Assembly (NCBI RefSeq): GCF_012273895.1 | Contig: NC_052110.1 | Location: 2,542,001-2,606,000 of the forward strand | From: Zerene cesonia | Taxonomy: Eukaryota > Arthropoda > Insecta > Lepidoptera > Pieridae | Length of the DNA stretch: 64,000 nucleotides | Direction: 5' to 3' | Part shown: piece by piece, positions 12,445 through 23,210 of the stretch | Numbering within the stretch: position 1 is the stretch's first letter | Layout of the letters: every line of letters begins with the position of its first letter | Position numbers and translations under genes: made by a program | Notes under the pieces: generated by a model | What the model was told of the DNA's origin: nothing | Databases searched by the model: none | What the model saw: only the letters and a program-made list of their open reading frames with translations

Positions 12445-13309
12445 ATTCTTCTTTATATATTTTTTAATGTTTCGTCTCCAAATTCACATATTTAAAATGA
12501 TAAGGATATATTTTTATATTTAATTTGAGGAACTACTATCATCTATATGTATCTACTATCATAAATATTTTGATATACTCTTACATTGTTATGTTATATA
12601 GAGATAGAACGCGTAGACATCATAAATAAATACAAAAACAACGATTGCATAGTACTAGAGAGAAAACGATAAACCAACAGTTGGGTAACATATTGAAGTT
12701 CTTATAAGAGTTACTCTGAACTTTAGTATTAGAACATAAGGTTATTTTTCTGTTAGCAAGACAATACATGCTCCATCCTTGACACCAGCTTAGAAGAACT
12801 TGTGTGTTCAGTTTTTCCTACAATTTTCTCATTGTTTTTCAAATATATGAGGACATAGTCATTAGATGCTGCGCAAATACTTAGGAATGAATGGTAGTAT
12901 GTTCTGTCTAATGACTATCACTGCAATGTTTTTAGTACTGTATATTTATTTTATCTTATTATAGTATGATTACACAGGGATGAAGGAATGGATAGAGTAG
13001 GATTTTCATAGAGTTTGTATTATAACTTAGAAAGTTGCTCTTATTTAGAAAAAATGTAAATTTCAATAAAAAATAGTAAAACAACCATCTATACTCATAA
13101 TTTTTGCTGTTGGATGACATTTTAGCGATTGTCAATTAGAGACGCTCGGCTACTTTAAATCTCTTATATGTACTTTTTGACTGTCTATTTCAGAGGATTA
13201 AGAAGCAGTTTACTTTAACAAGTATCATACAAAGTTATTTATAAATGACTAACAAAAACCTCGTGTAAATAAATACTACAAAATTGCGTTATCATTATAT
13301 TATTATATA
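12445..13309. other. AT-rich spacer
   Basis: No gene, RNA or recognisable repeat is seen. Confidence 0.5.
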
Positions 13310-13507
13310 CTAGCTTCGTCCCGCGGTTTTACTCGCGCAAGTCCGTTTCCCGTAGGAATATCGGGATAATAAGTTGCCTTTATGTTATTTCAGTTGTCCA
13401 GCTATCTACGTACCAAATTTCATTGTAATCGGTTCAGTAGTTTTTGCGAGAAAGATAATAAAACACACACATCCTTACAAACTTTCGCATTTATAATATT
13501 AGTAGGA
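13310..13507 (-). mobile_element. Helitron-like non-autonomous element (copy 2)
   Basis: Near full length in reverse orientation. On its own strand it runs from TCCTACTAATATTATAAATG to a CTAG end, preceded by A and followed by T. It keeps the central hairpin tatcccg / cgggata with minor changes. The sequence matches what I know as the Lep1/MINE-1-type lepidopteran Helitron-like repeats; that name is from memory. Confidence 0.8.
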
Positions 13508-15276
13508 TTTTCTCATTGCGGGATGTTATTTATGACTCAACTCAAGTACACATATAAAACATAAAATTGTGACCAAGTAATTATTCAACAACTCACCTAA
13601 AAAGCAACAAAGACCAAAGAAAATTCTCAATCAAACAAATGACAGAGTTAGTTTAAAATTTCCCAGAAAGCAAATAAAGAATTTTCACACGGTGTGCACT
13701 AAGCGAAAATGGTACAAATGTAAATATACCGATTGTGCCTGTGTTGGCAAATTAGTGGTTTTATACTTAACAATACATTAAAGGACATTGTCGGTGACTA
13801 ATGGCCTGTTTGATGAAACGATTCGTGTTATTGACAGACTGGTATTGACTGTACGTTCATAATAGTCATCCATCATTTCGTGAGTACATACATACATATC
13901 TACACGTTTTAACTATCTCATACTGATTTTGTACTGTTAGTACCAGAATAAGGCTGGCTTTTATTTTTTTATCTCTGGACGCTAATATATATCATAACTT
14001 TAATTACATTAAATACTAAAATCGGCTGAAATTTTGTGAATATGGATAACCTGATTGGATTACAATTTTTCTTTGTGATTGATCTTACGTGTACCTATAT
14101 CTTAAGTATTCTATACAGTCTATAGCATATAAGATTTCTATGATATAGAAAAATAATTTTAGGGTTAAAACATTTGTGTACTTTATAAGAACATTTTCAT
14201 TAATATAATATTGGAAAGAGATATAATTGAGGTAACGAAGACGTAAAGTTTCTTACTATGTTTGTATGTATGAATGTATGTTTGTTGTTGTTTCGATCCG
14301 ATCATGAAACTTAATTCACTAACAGATAGCTGCCTTACGTAAACGATGCCCAAAATGATTAAACATTTAGGTTGTACTAAAGTAAAAACACATACGTATA
14401 TTTATGTATATTTGACTTCAATTTGATTTGTTTTGTTTTAAAGGCATTTTAATTATTTGTTAAATATAGTTTATGAGAGTTTATTAGAAGATAACTATGG
14501 ATCCGTTACAGTTACTTTTTATTACTAATTAATGTTTTATTAGTTTGTTGAGTTTTAGTTCAAAATGGTATAAAATATCTCCAAACAAATATGTTTTACA
14601 CAGCATAATTGTATTAGAAACATAACTAAATCCCAATAAATAGGCAGGAGTCTTCAAGAATGTTTATACAACGAGCATATTTAATTGGAATATTTTCAAA
14701 ATTTGAGTAAGTCAGCAGCTACTTTATTAAATCTCTATCTGTGTAATATATAAAAAAATATAAAAATATGTGAATATAACCAGCGAAGTAATAATTAAAA
14801 CTAAAGGGAATTCCGAAAATTTCGTTTAAAACGACAAAAAACATTGGTAATTAACAAGCAAAGTAAAAGTCAACTGATGGCCTGCAAAGATAATAGCGAA
14901 TTTAATTGAATCATTGTCCTAAACCCGCATTGTAAGCGCACCCCGATTTCGATAATTTATTATTCGAAAATCCGCGTGAAATTCACAATAATTGTCCGAA
15001 ATTGGACGGAACAATCGTGTTAAATTGGACGTGAACGTTTCAATAAACCTTTGTGAAACCAGACAGCGGCTTCAGAGAATGGGAAACCAGTACAGTGCAT
15101 GCTAATTAATTACATGCAGGTTGCAATTGTAACAATGGATGTTACAGGCTTTTGGGAACATATTGTACGTGGCTGTTAGGTTGCGCTACATGGTGTGTAA
15201 TTTAGGACAATTTTATATGAAATTATCTGGTTTTATCTAATAGTACATATTTTTTTGTTTTGATTATCGATTTTTA
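13508..15276. other. AT-rich spacer with an enhancer-like patch
   Basis: No gene is seen. The part from about 14880 to 15190 differs from its neighbours: more balanced composition, few homopolymers, several homeodomain-type sites (gctaattaattac at about 15100) and no long open frame. It resembles a conserved non-coding element. Confidence 0.3.
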
Positions 15277-15615
15277 TTGTGGTAGTCGAGCATGCTTCGA
15301 CACGAATTGGGCCAGCTCGCACCGGGGAAGTACTACACCCCCACAGAAAACCGGCGTGAAATAGCATACTGCAGTGTTTCGTTCGGTGAATGGGGGAGCC
15401 GGAGGGCCATATCCTTTTCCTCACCCTTCCCATTCCTTCCCCTTATTCTTCTCATCAATCCTTTCTCAGTCCCTTTCCAATTCGAAGTCGGCAATCCATT
15501 TGTAGAGGCGTAAGGTCAGCAAACGATCTTACGCCTCTCCAAATGTTCATGGGCGGTGGCAGCACTTACTATCAGGCGACCCACCAGCTTCATTGCCGAC
15601 GGCGACGTAAAAAGA
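15277..15615 (-). repeat. Dispersed repeat, family A, near full length, reverse orientation
   Basis: Reverse copy of the repeat at 12117-12444: gtggtagtcgagcatgcttcg, ggccagctcgcaccggggaag, ccggcgtgaaatagc, ggcgtaaggtc and gttcatgggcggtgg in order, ending near cattgccgacggcgacg. Overlapping open frames of 60-95 codons in this copy come from the repeat and are not genes. Confidence 0.82.
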
Positions 15616-16675
15616 ATCTCCATAGATTTTCAATCGATTGGCGTGTGTATTTTTGGGTTTGGAAATTATTAGCATAGGGCTCCGTTTATTAACAAAAAAC
15701 ATCAGTGATCTTCTTTGTAGAAAATAATTAATTATTAAATATCTATCGAGTTCAGTTCTTAAGCATATTTTTTTTTTTTTATATTTAATTCCACATTTTA
15801 GCAATGATATTTGAAAGTCATTTATTTATTGGGTTATTGATTTTTACCATGAACATACTTTATACGTTAAACACAAATTACTAAAGTAGATTTTGTTTAA
15901 TAAAATGTGTCAGCTGCCTGTAGCTGCTTGCAAGAAGATCTGAATATATAATATATTAAATTGTTGACGGAAATACATGGTTGAGTGTTACAATAGACAG
16001 GGGTTAATTACCGTAGAGGTCCTAAAGCTGCGTGTTCTTGACAATAAAATTGTAATTACAAAAAAATAATTATATGTATGCCTTATAAAGATTTAATTTC
16101 CACAAACAAACTTTAAAAATATAGGCTAGCTATTTTATTTATGAAAAAAAAAAATGCTTTAAACATGTCTAAATCAATTCTAATATCAACTTGTTATTAA
16201 TAGGGTTCGAGAAAAGTAAATATTGAAATTGCCTTTTTTAATCATTGCACTGGACAACCCACAAGCAATCTAATAAAGTATTTTTAATAATAGTCTCTAT
16301 TTTCTTAACGCCTGTGAGTGCCTTAAGTTGTAAATACGCAAGTTTGCTTGAAGAAAATTTATTAATTATATTAAAATTAATATGCGATAATGCAACGAAA
16401 TCTGTACCAATTATATAAAGTAAACAGTTGTCGGTTGATTGTTTTTTTCTAGGCGCTTATTTCATGGCCTAATGGACCGATTTTGAAAATTATAATATAT
16501 TCAGGAATTATCTGATGACAGCATATTGCATTAGCACAGATTAAATAAGAAAAGTTGTAACATATTTGTTAATATTTAGTATCTAGTATTATTATGTAAT
16601 AAATAGTGTAATTTTTTTTTGTTATTATTAAGCATCAATAAGTCTAAGTATTTTTAGAGGTTTTTTATACCAGAA
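15616..16675. other. AT-rich spacer
   Basis: No gene or clear repeat is seen apart from poly-T and poly-A runs (15768-15780, 16144-16153). Confidence 0.5.
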
Positions 16676-16790
16676 TGGACAATTGAACTGGAGGTTCGCC
16701 TGATAATTGATAAGGATAGGCTTGATGACGGGAATAGTCGAATGTACTGAGAAGGGTGTGGAAAAGGATACGGGCGTCACCATTTCCTCT
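16676..16790 (+). repeat. Family A repeat, short decayed fragment
   Basis: Keeps gaactggaggttcgcctgat and ggtgtggaaaaggatacggg, in family A order, but with a large internal loss. Confidence 0.4.
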
Positions 16791-17097
16791 TCCAAATCTT
16801 TATATTTTAGCTATTCCCATGTACAATCACTTGATATTTCGAAGTGTCTAGTTAACTATAACATAAATATACGTAAACAAAAGTTTACGTGTGTTCGTTT
16901 GTCGGATGGAGACTGAGATGCGAACAGAGTATAACAGTAAATCGCGGTCGTGCTCCTCCTCCGACGATAGAATACTAATGCACATTGGACCTGTTTCCAT
17001 TTATTCTATCAAGCTGTTATGAGTTAACGAATTAATGTTAGAAAAGTTTTTGATTATTATGGTTTTCTGTAAATTTTGGATAGGCCGCTGCTTAATT

Positions 17098-17306
17098 TTA
17101 ATTGTGGTCATCAAGTACTTCGGCACAAAACTAGCCCAAGAGCAGCTCGCATCGGGGGAAGGTACCATACGCTTTCTTTATCCTTTTAGATTCGGCCATC
17201 TATTTGAAGAGACGTAAGGCCTTTGCATATGACTTCATGTCTCAATAAATGTTCATGGACGGTGATGTTTACCATCAGGCGACCTACCTACATTTGCTGA
17301 CAAAGA
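17098..17306 (-). repeat. Family A repeat, decayed copy, reverse orientation
   Basis: Landmarks cagctcgcatcgggggaagg, agagacgtaaggcc, atgttcatggacggtg and accatcaggcgacctacc follow family A order. A 60-codon frame overlapping it (17035-17217) is repeat-derived. Confidence 0.65.
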
Positions 17307-17342
17307 TAAAAAAATTGTATAATGCTGTATTGGGGCTACTTT

Positions 17343-17500
17343 AAATTATATTAAAATCTAAAATGCCCCCGGCTATAATTTGGCATAGTTTACAGTAGTT
17401 TCTATTCAAGCCATTTCATTTGATACCCATATCCAGGGAGTTGTGAAAAAAATGTTTATTTAGACATTTTGTGGCAGTAACCATCTTTGAGCGATTTTAT
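17343..17500 (+). repeat. Dispersed repeat family G
   Basis: Contains ttgatacccatatccaggga with gttgtgaaaa, shared with 26221-26275 (ttgatacccatattgaggga, attgtgaaaa). It opens with cccccggctataatttggc, comparable to the cccggccattttg opening at 26162. Type unknown. Confidence 0.5.
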
Positions 17501-17925
17501 TGGAGATTTTTTCTATTGGTATTGGTTTTTATTTTATTGGAGGCAGCTTAGAACGGCAAAGAAAATAGCTTTACCATCCGTTTGAGAGCTACGATGTAAC
17601 AGTCATACAGCATCGACGTCAAACTTAATTATTCCTGATGACGTTTGAGTCGAGGTTTTAAAATTTCTTCAATTTTGAATGTTTTTTCATAAACATTAAC
17701 TGAACGTTATCTAATCAATTACACATTATCGACACGACGCGTGATTATAAGTGTTTCACCCTTGAATTTCCATGTAATAAATACATTTCAAATCTTTGTT
17801 GTTATGATTTGAGTTGGCTTTCTATACCAATATATTATTTTTCTTTTTCAAACGACCCCACTCGATTACGATGTATATGAGATTTATTAATCTAATTGAA
17901 ATCTTTAATTTAATAATATAGTACC

Positions 17926-18217
17926 TGGATGACCGAGCTTTGCTCGGTATTTTTTTTTTTGTTTTAACTTTAATTATTCGCCAAAAAATAGTATTAATAA
18001 TAGATGTCAGTCACATTTAAATTGGGACTACTCAAACGCCTCCTATTTGTTAAAAAAGTAAGTTTAAATCGATAAAACACGAATATGACATTTTCTAAAA
18101 AAGATTCCTAACTAGATCGATTTATCGCCCCCGAAACGCCCTATATACAAAATTTCATGAAAATCGTTGGAGCCGATTCCCAGATTCCAATTATATATAT
18201 ATATATACAAGAATTGT
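17926..18217 (+). mobile_element. RTE-like repeat ending in (TA)n
   Basis: Begins ctggatgaccgagctttgct and contains cgcccccgaaacgccc, then aaaatttcatgaaaatcgtt and ggagccgattcccagattcc, ending in a TA microsatellite. The 3' microsatellite is typical of RTE-clade non-LTR elements; the clade assignment is inference. Confidence 0.5.
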
Positions 18218-18689
18218 AAAGATATAAGATAACAAAATATAGGACGGATTTCATAAAATTATTATGCAAAAATGATAAACAGGCAATGGAAACATGCTCA
18301 AAGTTCAGAAAGTTAGGGTATACCTACGAATGATATGAGAATGAATTTACGTGGCATGATGCATCATAAAAATTATTGTGAAAAGTAGACGGCGAAATAT
18401 GAAATCGTTGCGAAACAGTCGGTACAATAGCTAGGAATTTCACTACGTTCCTTAGCATTATGGAAATTAAAGACATTGTCGTTATTTTGTTGGGTTGTAT
18501 GTTTTATGCGACCAATTTGACGTGGAAGCTTTTTAAGCAACAAGAGTAGTAGTAATATTTGATTATTTCGTAAGCTAGATTGCGGAACGAAGCATTTTGA
18601 GATTCAGTTTTGTTTATTTTTTATTGGATTATTTAAGTTAATGTTACTGTATTTTCTTGTGTTTGATTTTACGCGAGGATTATACATTT
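18218..18689. other. AT-rich spacer
   Basis: Nothing recognisable is seen. Confidence 0.5.
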
Positions 18690-18804
18690 AGAAATTAAAA
18701 ACTTTTTAACGGAATTTAAACGCGATTTATTCATTATATTATTAACCCGACGTTTCGAACACTTTGCAGCGAGCGTGGTCATGGGGAGACTGTCAGTCTC
18801 CCCG
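18690..18804 (+). mobile_element. Family E retroposed fragment (copy 1) with terminal hairpin
   Basis: Reverse counterpart of 63516-63620: agaaattaaaaactttttaa, acgcgatttattcattatat, aacccgacgtttcgaacac, gcgagcgtggtc, then a perfect hairpin at 18783-18803 (ggggagactg / cagtctcccc around a single T). A diverged third copy lies at 40943-41022. Confidence 0.75.
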
Positions 18805-19093
18805 TTTTAATTTCTTAATGTTACTGTTCTGTGTAGATTTCATATGAATAAATTACTAGCTGATTTTCTTATGAAAATGAACTACCTAGATTAGATTCGT
18901 AGCAAGTACCAGTTCATTTTCATAAAGTATGATACTTAAAAGGAAACAAATATCAATATATATTTATTACTATTTGTACAATAGGTGTATTTGAATATAT
19001 TCTATAGGAAGTATACAATTTAGAGAAGTTACATCACGACTTATATGTATTTCATAAGCACTTAGTGAAGCTAACTTAAACTTTTACTATTTG

Positions 19094-19107
19094 CCACTAG
19101 ATGGCGC
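19094..19107 (+). promoter_or_regulatory. CTCF-like motif, full match
   Basis: CCACTAGATGGCGC fits all 14 positions of the vertebrate CTCF core CCASYAGRKGGCRS. A near twin lies at 35474-35487. Occupancy is not shown by sequence alone, and the shared flank atttgcc suggests the motif may have spread in a repeat. Confidence 0.4.
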
Positions 19108-19820
19108 TAGGTGTCAAATGGCTGTTGAATTTCATATTATGTGTAAAAAGTCTATCGATAAGTCTACGTATTTTTTGTAAAAAACTTTCATTGCCCAAAA
19201 ATAAGTATTCCTCTTTAAATATTAATTAAAACGTCTAACTGACATACTTAAAACGAGGCAAGTAATTCTGTTCATACATTAATATCAAGATATAATAAAT
19301 TTAGCAGTCAAGGAGTGGACGATGACACAGGTAAAATAAAATACATTATCATAAATACAGTTATAGACTATAGTCAGTTAAATGCAAACAACTATGCAAA
19401 ATACATGTTCATTTTCATATTTATTTTATAACATATTACGGGCGTCTGTTCATAGCGATTGCTTTTCAAATGTACGAGAAACGTAATTTATTACAGTATT
19501 AGGGCCTTTAAGTTCTTGATTGCAAAACTCATAGTTGAGTTAGAAATTTAATATTGTAATGTTACTGTGAGCTGAATTATGCTACCGCGTGTCATGAAAG
19601 TTTTTGTATCTGCACTATTAAAAGGTAACTACTGCATGCCTGTACTATTATTGTAACGAGAATTTATGTAACATCTTTGTTTGTTAAAAATAGATCAAGT
19701 CTAAAACTGGAGCTTTTCTAAATTATTTTACCAAAAAGAAGACATCTATCGGTTTTCTAAAATATTCCAAAGTTATGAGTGTGATTAGTTTGTGTCATGT
19801 CAGGAGAACGTCTATCAACA

Positions 19821-20022
19821 TCCTACTATATTATTATAAATGCGAAAGTTTGTAAGGATGTGTGTGTGTTTGTTGCTCTTTCATGCAAAAACTACTGAAC
19901 CGAATGCAATGTAATTTGATACGCAGATAGCTGGACAACTAGAATAACATAAAGGCTACTTTTTATCCCGATATTCCTACAGGATACGGACTTACGCGAG
20001 TGAAACCGCGAGATGTAGCTAG
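19821..20022 (+). mobile_element. Helitron-like non-autonomous element (copy 3)
   Basis: Full length, preceded by A. Starts TCCTACTATATTATTATAAA, includes gttgctctttcatgcaaaaac, ends in CTAG and is followed by T. The 3' part has decayed (cgagatgtagctag). Confidence 0.82.
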
Positions 20023-20736
20023 TATTATCAATAACTTGATGATCAAAATTTAAAAATTAAACTGCTATAATACGTGAAATAAAATTAAAAACAAAAAAAG
20101 GGTAATAAAATAGATATTATCATAAAATAGGTATATCCTCTCTGTGTTTATTATAATCGTTCATTGATATTATTGATATGAAAATAGGTCATGTTTGGAG
20201 CTGACGCGGAAGCTAGGTCTTGAAGGGATATTTATATGAATGGTTCAGGATGAGTAAGTAGGCAATAATTTATGCAAATACTCATGATTATAAATTTGTA
20301 CTACCAAGTAAAATTATAATATGGTACATGTTTATAAGAAAGGTTAAACCGCTGACGGGGTATTTTTAGCAGTATTTATGAAACGGAAACTACATACGTC
20401 TAAAATGTAGATTTTTTTTATGGCATTCGAGTCTTATTGTTTTTTATTTGATTTTATCATATATAACTTTATACGTTTACACTACATTACATGAAACACA
20501 TTAATAATTGCTGTCTATACTGGAATTAATTTATGTACACTGTATTTTGTTCAATATCTCATATGTCCTATATATTTCCTAGGACTTCTAGTCTTACCGC
20601 AAAGCTAGCCTTGGTTTCACTATTTTGACGCAAAGCATTTTTGTACAGTCATTCCTTACCATAAAGCTATTAACATGTGTTTATCAAATGAATTGGCAAT
20701 TGATCGTATGCCACCAACCATTGACCTTAGTAAAAA
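20023..20736. other. AT-rich spacer ahead of a GC-rich island
   Basis: No gene is seen. The last about 120 bp (20620-20736) rise in GC and may belong to the same element or gene as the island that follows. Confidence 0.4.
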
Positions 20737-20862
20737 ATGTTTAGTGGAGGTGAGCCCCCCCGGGCCGTGGGAAACCGGGCACATGGTGCCTCCAGCCAGC
20801 GTGTGCCGACATGTTCGCGAACCGGCCTACATCGGAGGAGATATGAGATTCTTTTCTACTGG
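20737..20862 (+). CDS. Candidate first coding exon or repeat-derived GC-rich island
   Basis: An ATG in good insect context (taaaaaATG) opens exactly 42 codons to a perfect donor, W|gtaagt, leaving phase 0. The peptide starts MFSGGEPPRAVGNRAHG and ends RRRYEILFYW; I recognise no family. The island is strikingly GC-rich (gcccccccgggccgtggg) compared with both sides. Against it: the minus strand of the same island is also open for about 40 codons, no partner exon is seen within several kb, and the sequence could be part of a dispersed element. It might be a distant first exon of a gene continuing beyond the window. Confidence 0.27.
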
Positions 20863-21639
20863 GTAAGTCTTAATTAGTTGCAGTTATGGTTATGGGCTTA
20901 AGTGTTTTGTGAAGTACACGATAATTTTATCGACTACCCGAAATCATTATGATAATTCCAATTATATAATTGAACGAGACAAATTATTTTGGACCAGCTA
21001 TGCCACTTTACAACTGGAAACTTATTGAGTATGTTTAAAGTGTATGGGCATTACAATTCGGCCATGTATATAATATTAGTAATTTAATTCAATCATATGT
21101 AAAATCAATCGAATCAACATTTATTGGACCAGATACGAAAATAGAACGATATGTGATATGAAATTAATTTCATATTGCGAACTTGTGACATAACTGTTTG
21201 GTAAAAGCGGGATTTCATGAGAGAGTTTCTGGTGGTCTCCACACAAGAACGCTGGTATCGGAAGAACATTAGTAAATTTTATAAGTATATGAATTACTAA
21301 AGAAGTACTCAAACACTAAAGTCAATATTTTTCAAATTATTATCTCTTTAAAGGTGGTGGTTGTAATAGTAAATAACTGTTTGTTATGCATTATAGACAA
21401 CGCATTTGACAACAAATTTTACATATTTTAGAATATGCTCTTATTTTAAGAGTTTCTATACCATATTGGTTTCTTAAACAAATCTTATCACTCCTTAAAA
21501 AAACCACACTCATATTTGCATAAGACACTATTTGAAATAAAAACAATGCCGTAAATATACACATTCGATTTTTATTTAAATTAATGAACGTCGATTGAGT
21601 CACCGCAAATCAATTTAAACGTAAAGTAAATGTTTATAG
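20863..21639. other. AT-rich spacer
   Basis: Open frames of 60-70 codons on the minus strand (21312-21121, 21603-21391) have AT-driven composition and no family signature. Nothing else is seen. Confidence 0.5.
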
Positions 21640-21810
21640 TACCGAAATCGAGTATGGCGTGTGGTGTTTAGGAGACAGGATCTCGCAAGGAGGCGGGTAA
21701 ACAGCGCTTCGCGGTCAAGGTTGGGTATTTCAGGCGGGGTCATCGACCGCGATCATATGGCTACCGTATTGCCATGGGTCGCGTGTTGTGTACGAAACAT
21801 TGCGTTAGAA
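21640..21810. other. GC-rich island of unknown origin
   Basis: About 170 bp at much higher GC than its flanks: ggcgggtaaacagcgcttcg, ggttgggtatttcaggcggg, catcgaccgcgatcatatgg. On the plus strand an acceptor-like tatttcag precedes 24 open codons to TAG. The frames are broken elsewhere. It may be an old transposon fragment or a regulatory island. Confidence 0.35.
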
Positions 21811-22862
21811 CTAAAAACGTATTATTAATATACAATTAATATTTGACGACTATTATTTTAAGGGACTGTATAAAGAGTGAGTATTTGTGTAAAAAATATG
21901 TGGAAATAGTAGACGCACTTGATTTAGACACTTGTGTTTTTCTCCTCAGCTTTCAATTAAACTTCAAGCTCAGTTCTGTACAACGTGTGGCTTTGATCGC
22001 ATTGTATCTGTATAAAAATAGTTGAATTTTACCTAGTTGTATTAGTTTTTTTAAATACCTATTATACATAATGTCCATTTATTATATATAATTAACTTTT
22101 GCATTAATAACATTCGTCGTATTTTCAAGTGCAAGATGGATAACTATATAGATAATGAGAAATTATTGCTACATGAGCTACTAAGAGATATACACACAAA
22201 AATTATTCTTGTAATCGATCTTGACACATTTTACTATTCATACGAAAGAAGACGAAAAATATTAATTAATTATGTCAAGCTATGAATGGTTAGAAATGCC
22301 ATAAATTGTTCCTTAACAATACTAAAATAATATTAATACAACCCGTAATCAATTTCTGACGTTAATTGCTGAAAGTATAACTCTCAAATCCAGAATCGCG
22401 ATAACGCACATGAATTATGTAAATCCTTAAATAAATTGAAGGTTATTTATTATATTATTCAGCAGAACTGTGAAATAATAAGTTTTCATAGTGAAGATAA
22501 AGGGCGCTAGACGTTTTATAAAGTATAATGGTGTGTTAAAAAGGTTTTTCTCTCTAAGTGGTTTTATTTATTTTTGTCACGCAATTTCTGCGTCATGTGT
22601 AGTTTGTTCGTGTGTGAGATAAAAATTGTTTCTTCATAACAGCGAGACATGCCGATGATTTATGACTGATATTTTATTCATACTCTTTCTTGCAGTATGA
22701 GGATGCAGTCTGAAAATTTTATGACTGTTTATGAAGTAAATAATTATATTATGATATCTAAAAAGCCTCTAGATCTAGAACTACATGGTCAAAGTTCTTG
22801 TTATTTGATGATATTTCTGAAAAGTGGTAGGTAAGGGTTTAATACTACTTTACTGTATAGTA
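21811..22862. other. AT-rich spacer
   Basis: No gene or recognisable repeat is seen. Confidence 0.5.
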
Positions 22863-23046
22863 ATACTAGCTGCACCCGGCAAACGCTGTTCTGCCTTGCT
22901 CTGATCTTTTAGGGGGATGAAAAATAGATGTTGGCCGATTCTCATAGATACCGAATAAGCACAAAAAATTTCATCAAAATCGGTCAAGCCGTTTCGGAGG
23001 AGTATGGCAACGAAAACTGTGACACGAGAATTTTATATATTAGATT
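22863..23046 (+). mobile_element. Dispersed repeat family H (copy 1)
   Basis: Shares ggccgattctca, aaatttcatcaaaatcgg, gtttcggaggagtatgg and the ending tatattaga with 44690-44862. Both copies start at a ctag and end at a ttaga. It has the look of a decayed retrotransposon tail. Confidence 0.55.
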
Positions 23047-23124
23047 AACTAAACGATGGCATTTTGCACTTATAGCTTTTATGATTGAAGTTTTAAAAGC
23101 TCAGTTTATTATTATAATTTTTAA

Positions 23125-23210
23125 TTGATGTTCCCAAAAACGAAGGAGGTTCTCAATTCGATTGTATGATTTTTTGGGCTTTTTTACTCGATGACGTTAC
23201 GTTCGTTTGA
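23125..23210 (+). repeat. Dispersed repeat family K (copy 1)
   Basis: tgttcccaaaaacgaaggag with ctcaattcgattgtatg matches 53158-53275 (gttccccaaaacgaagg, agattcgactgt). A weaker relative is at 31435-31560. Type unknown. Confidence 0.45.

Noticed and set aside
15390..15677. 95-codon plus frame, with overlapping frames on both strands
   Set aside because: It is derived from the family A repeat; the same peptide scraps recur at the other copies.
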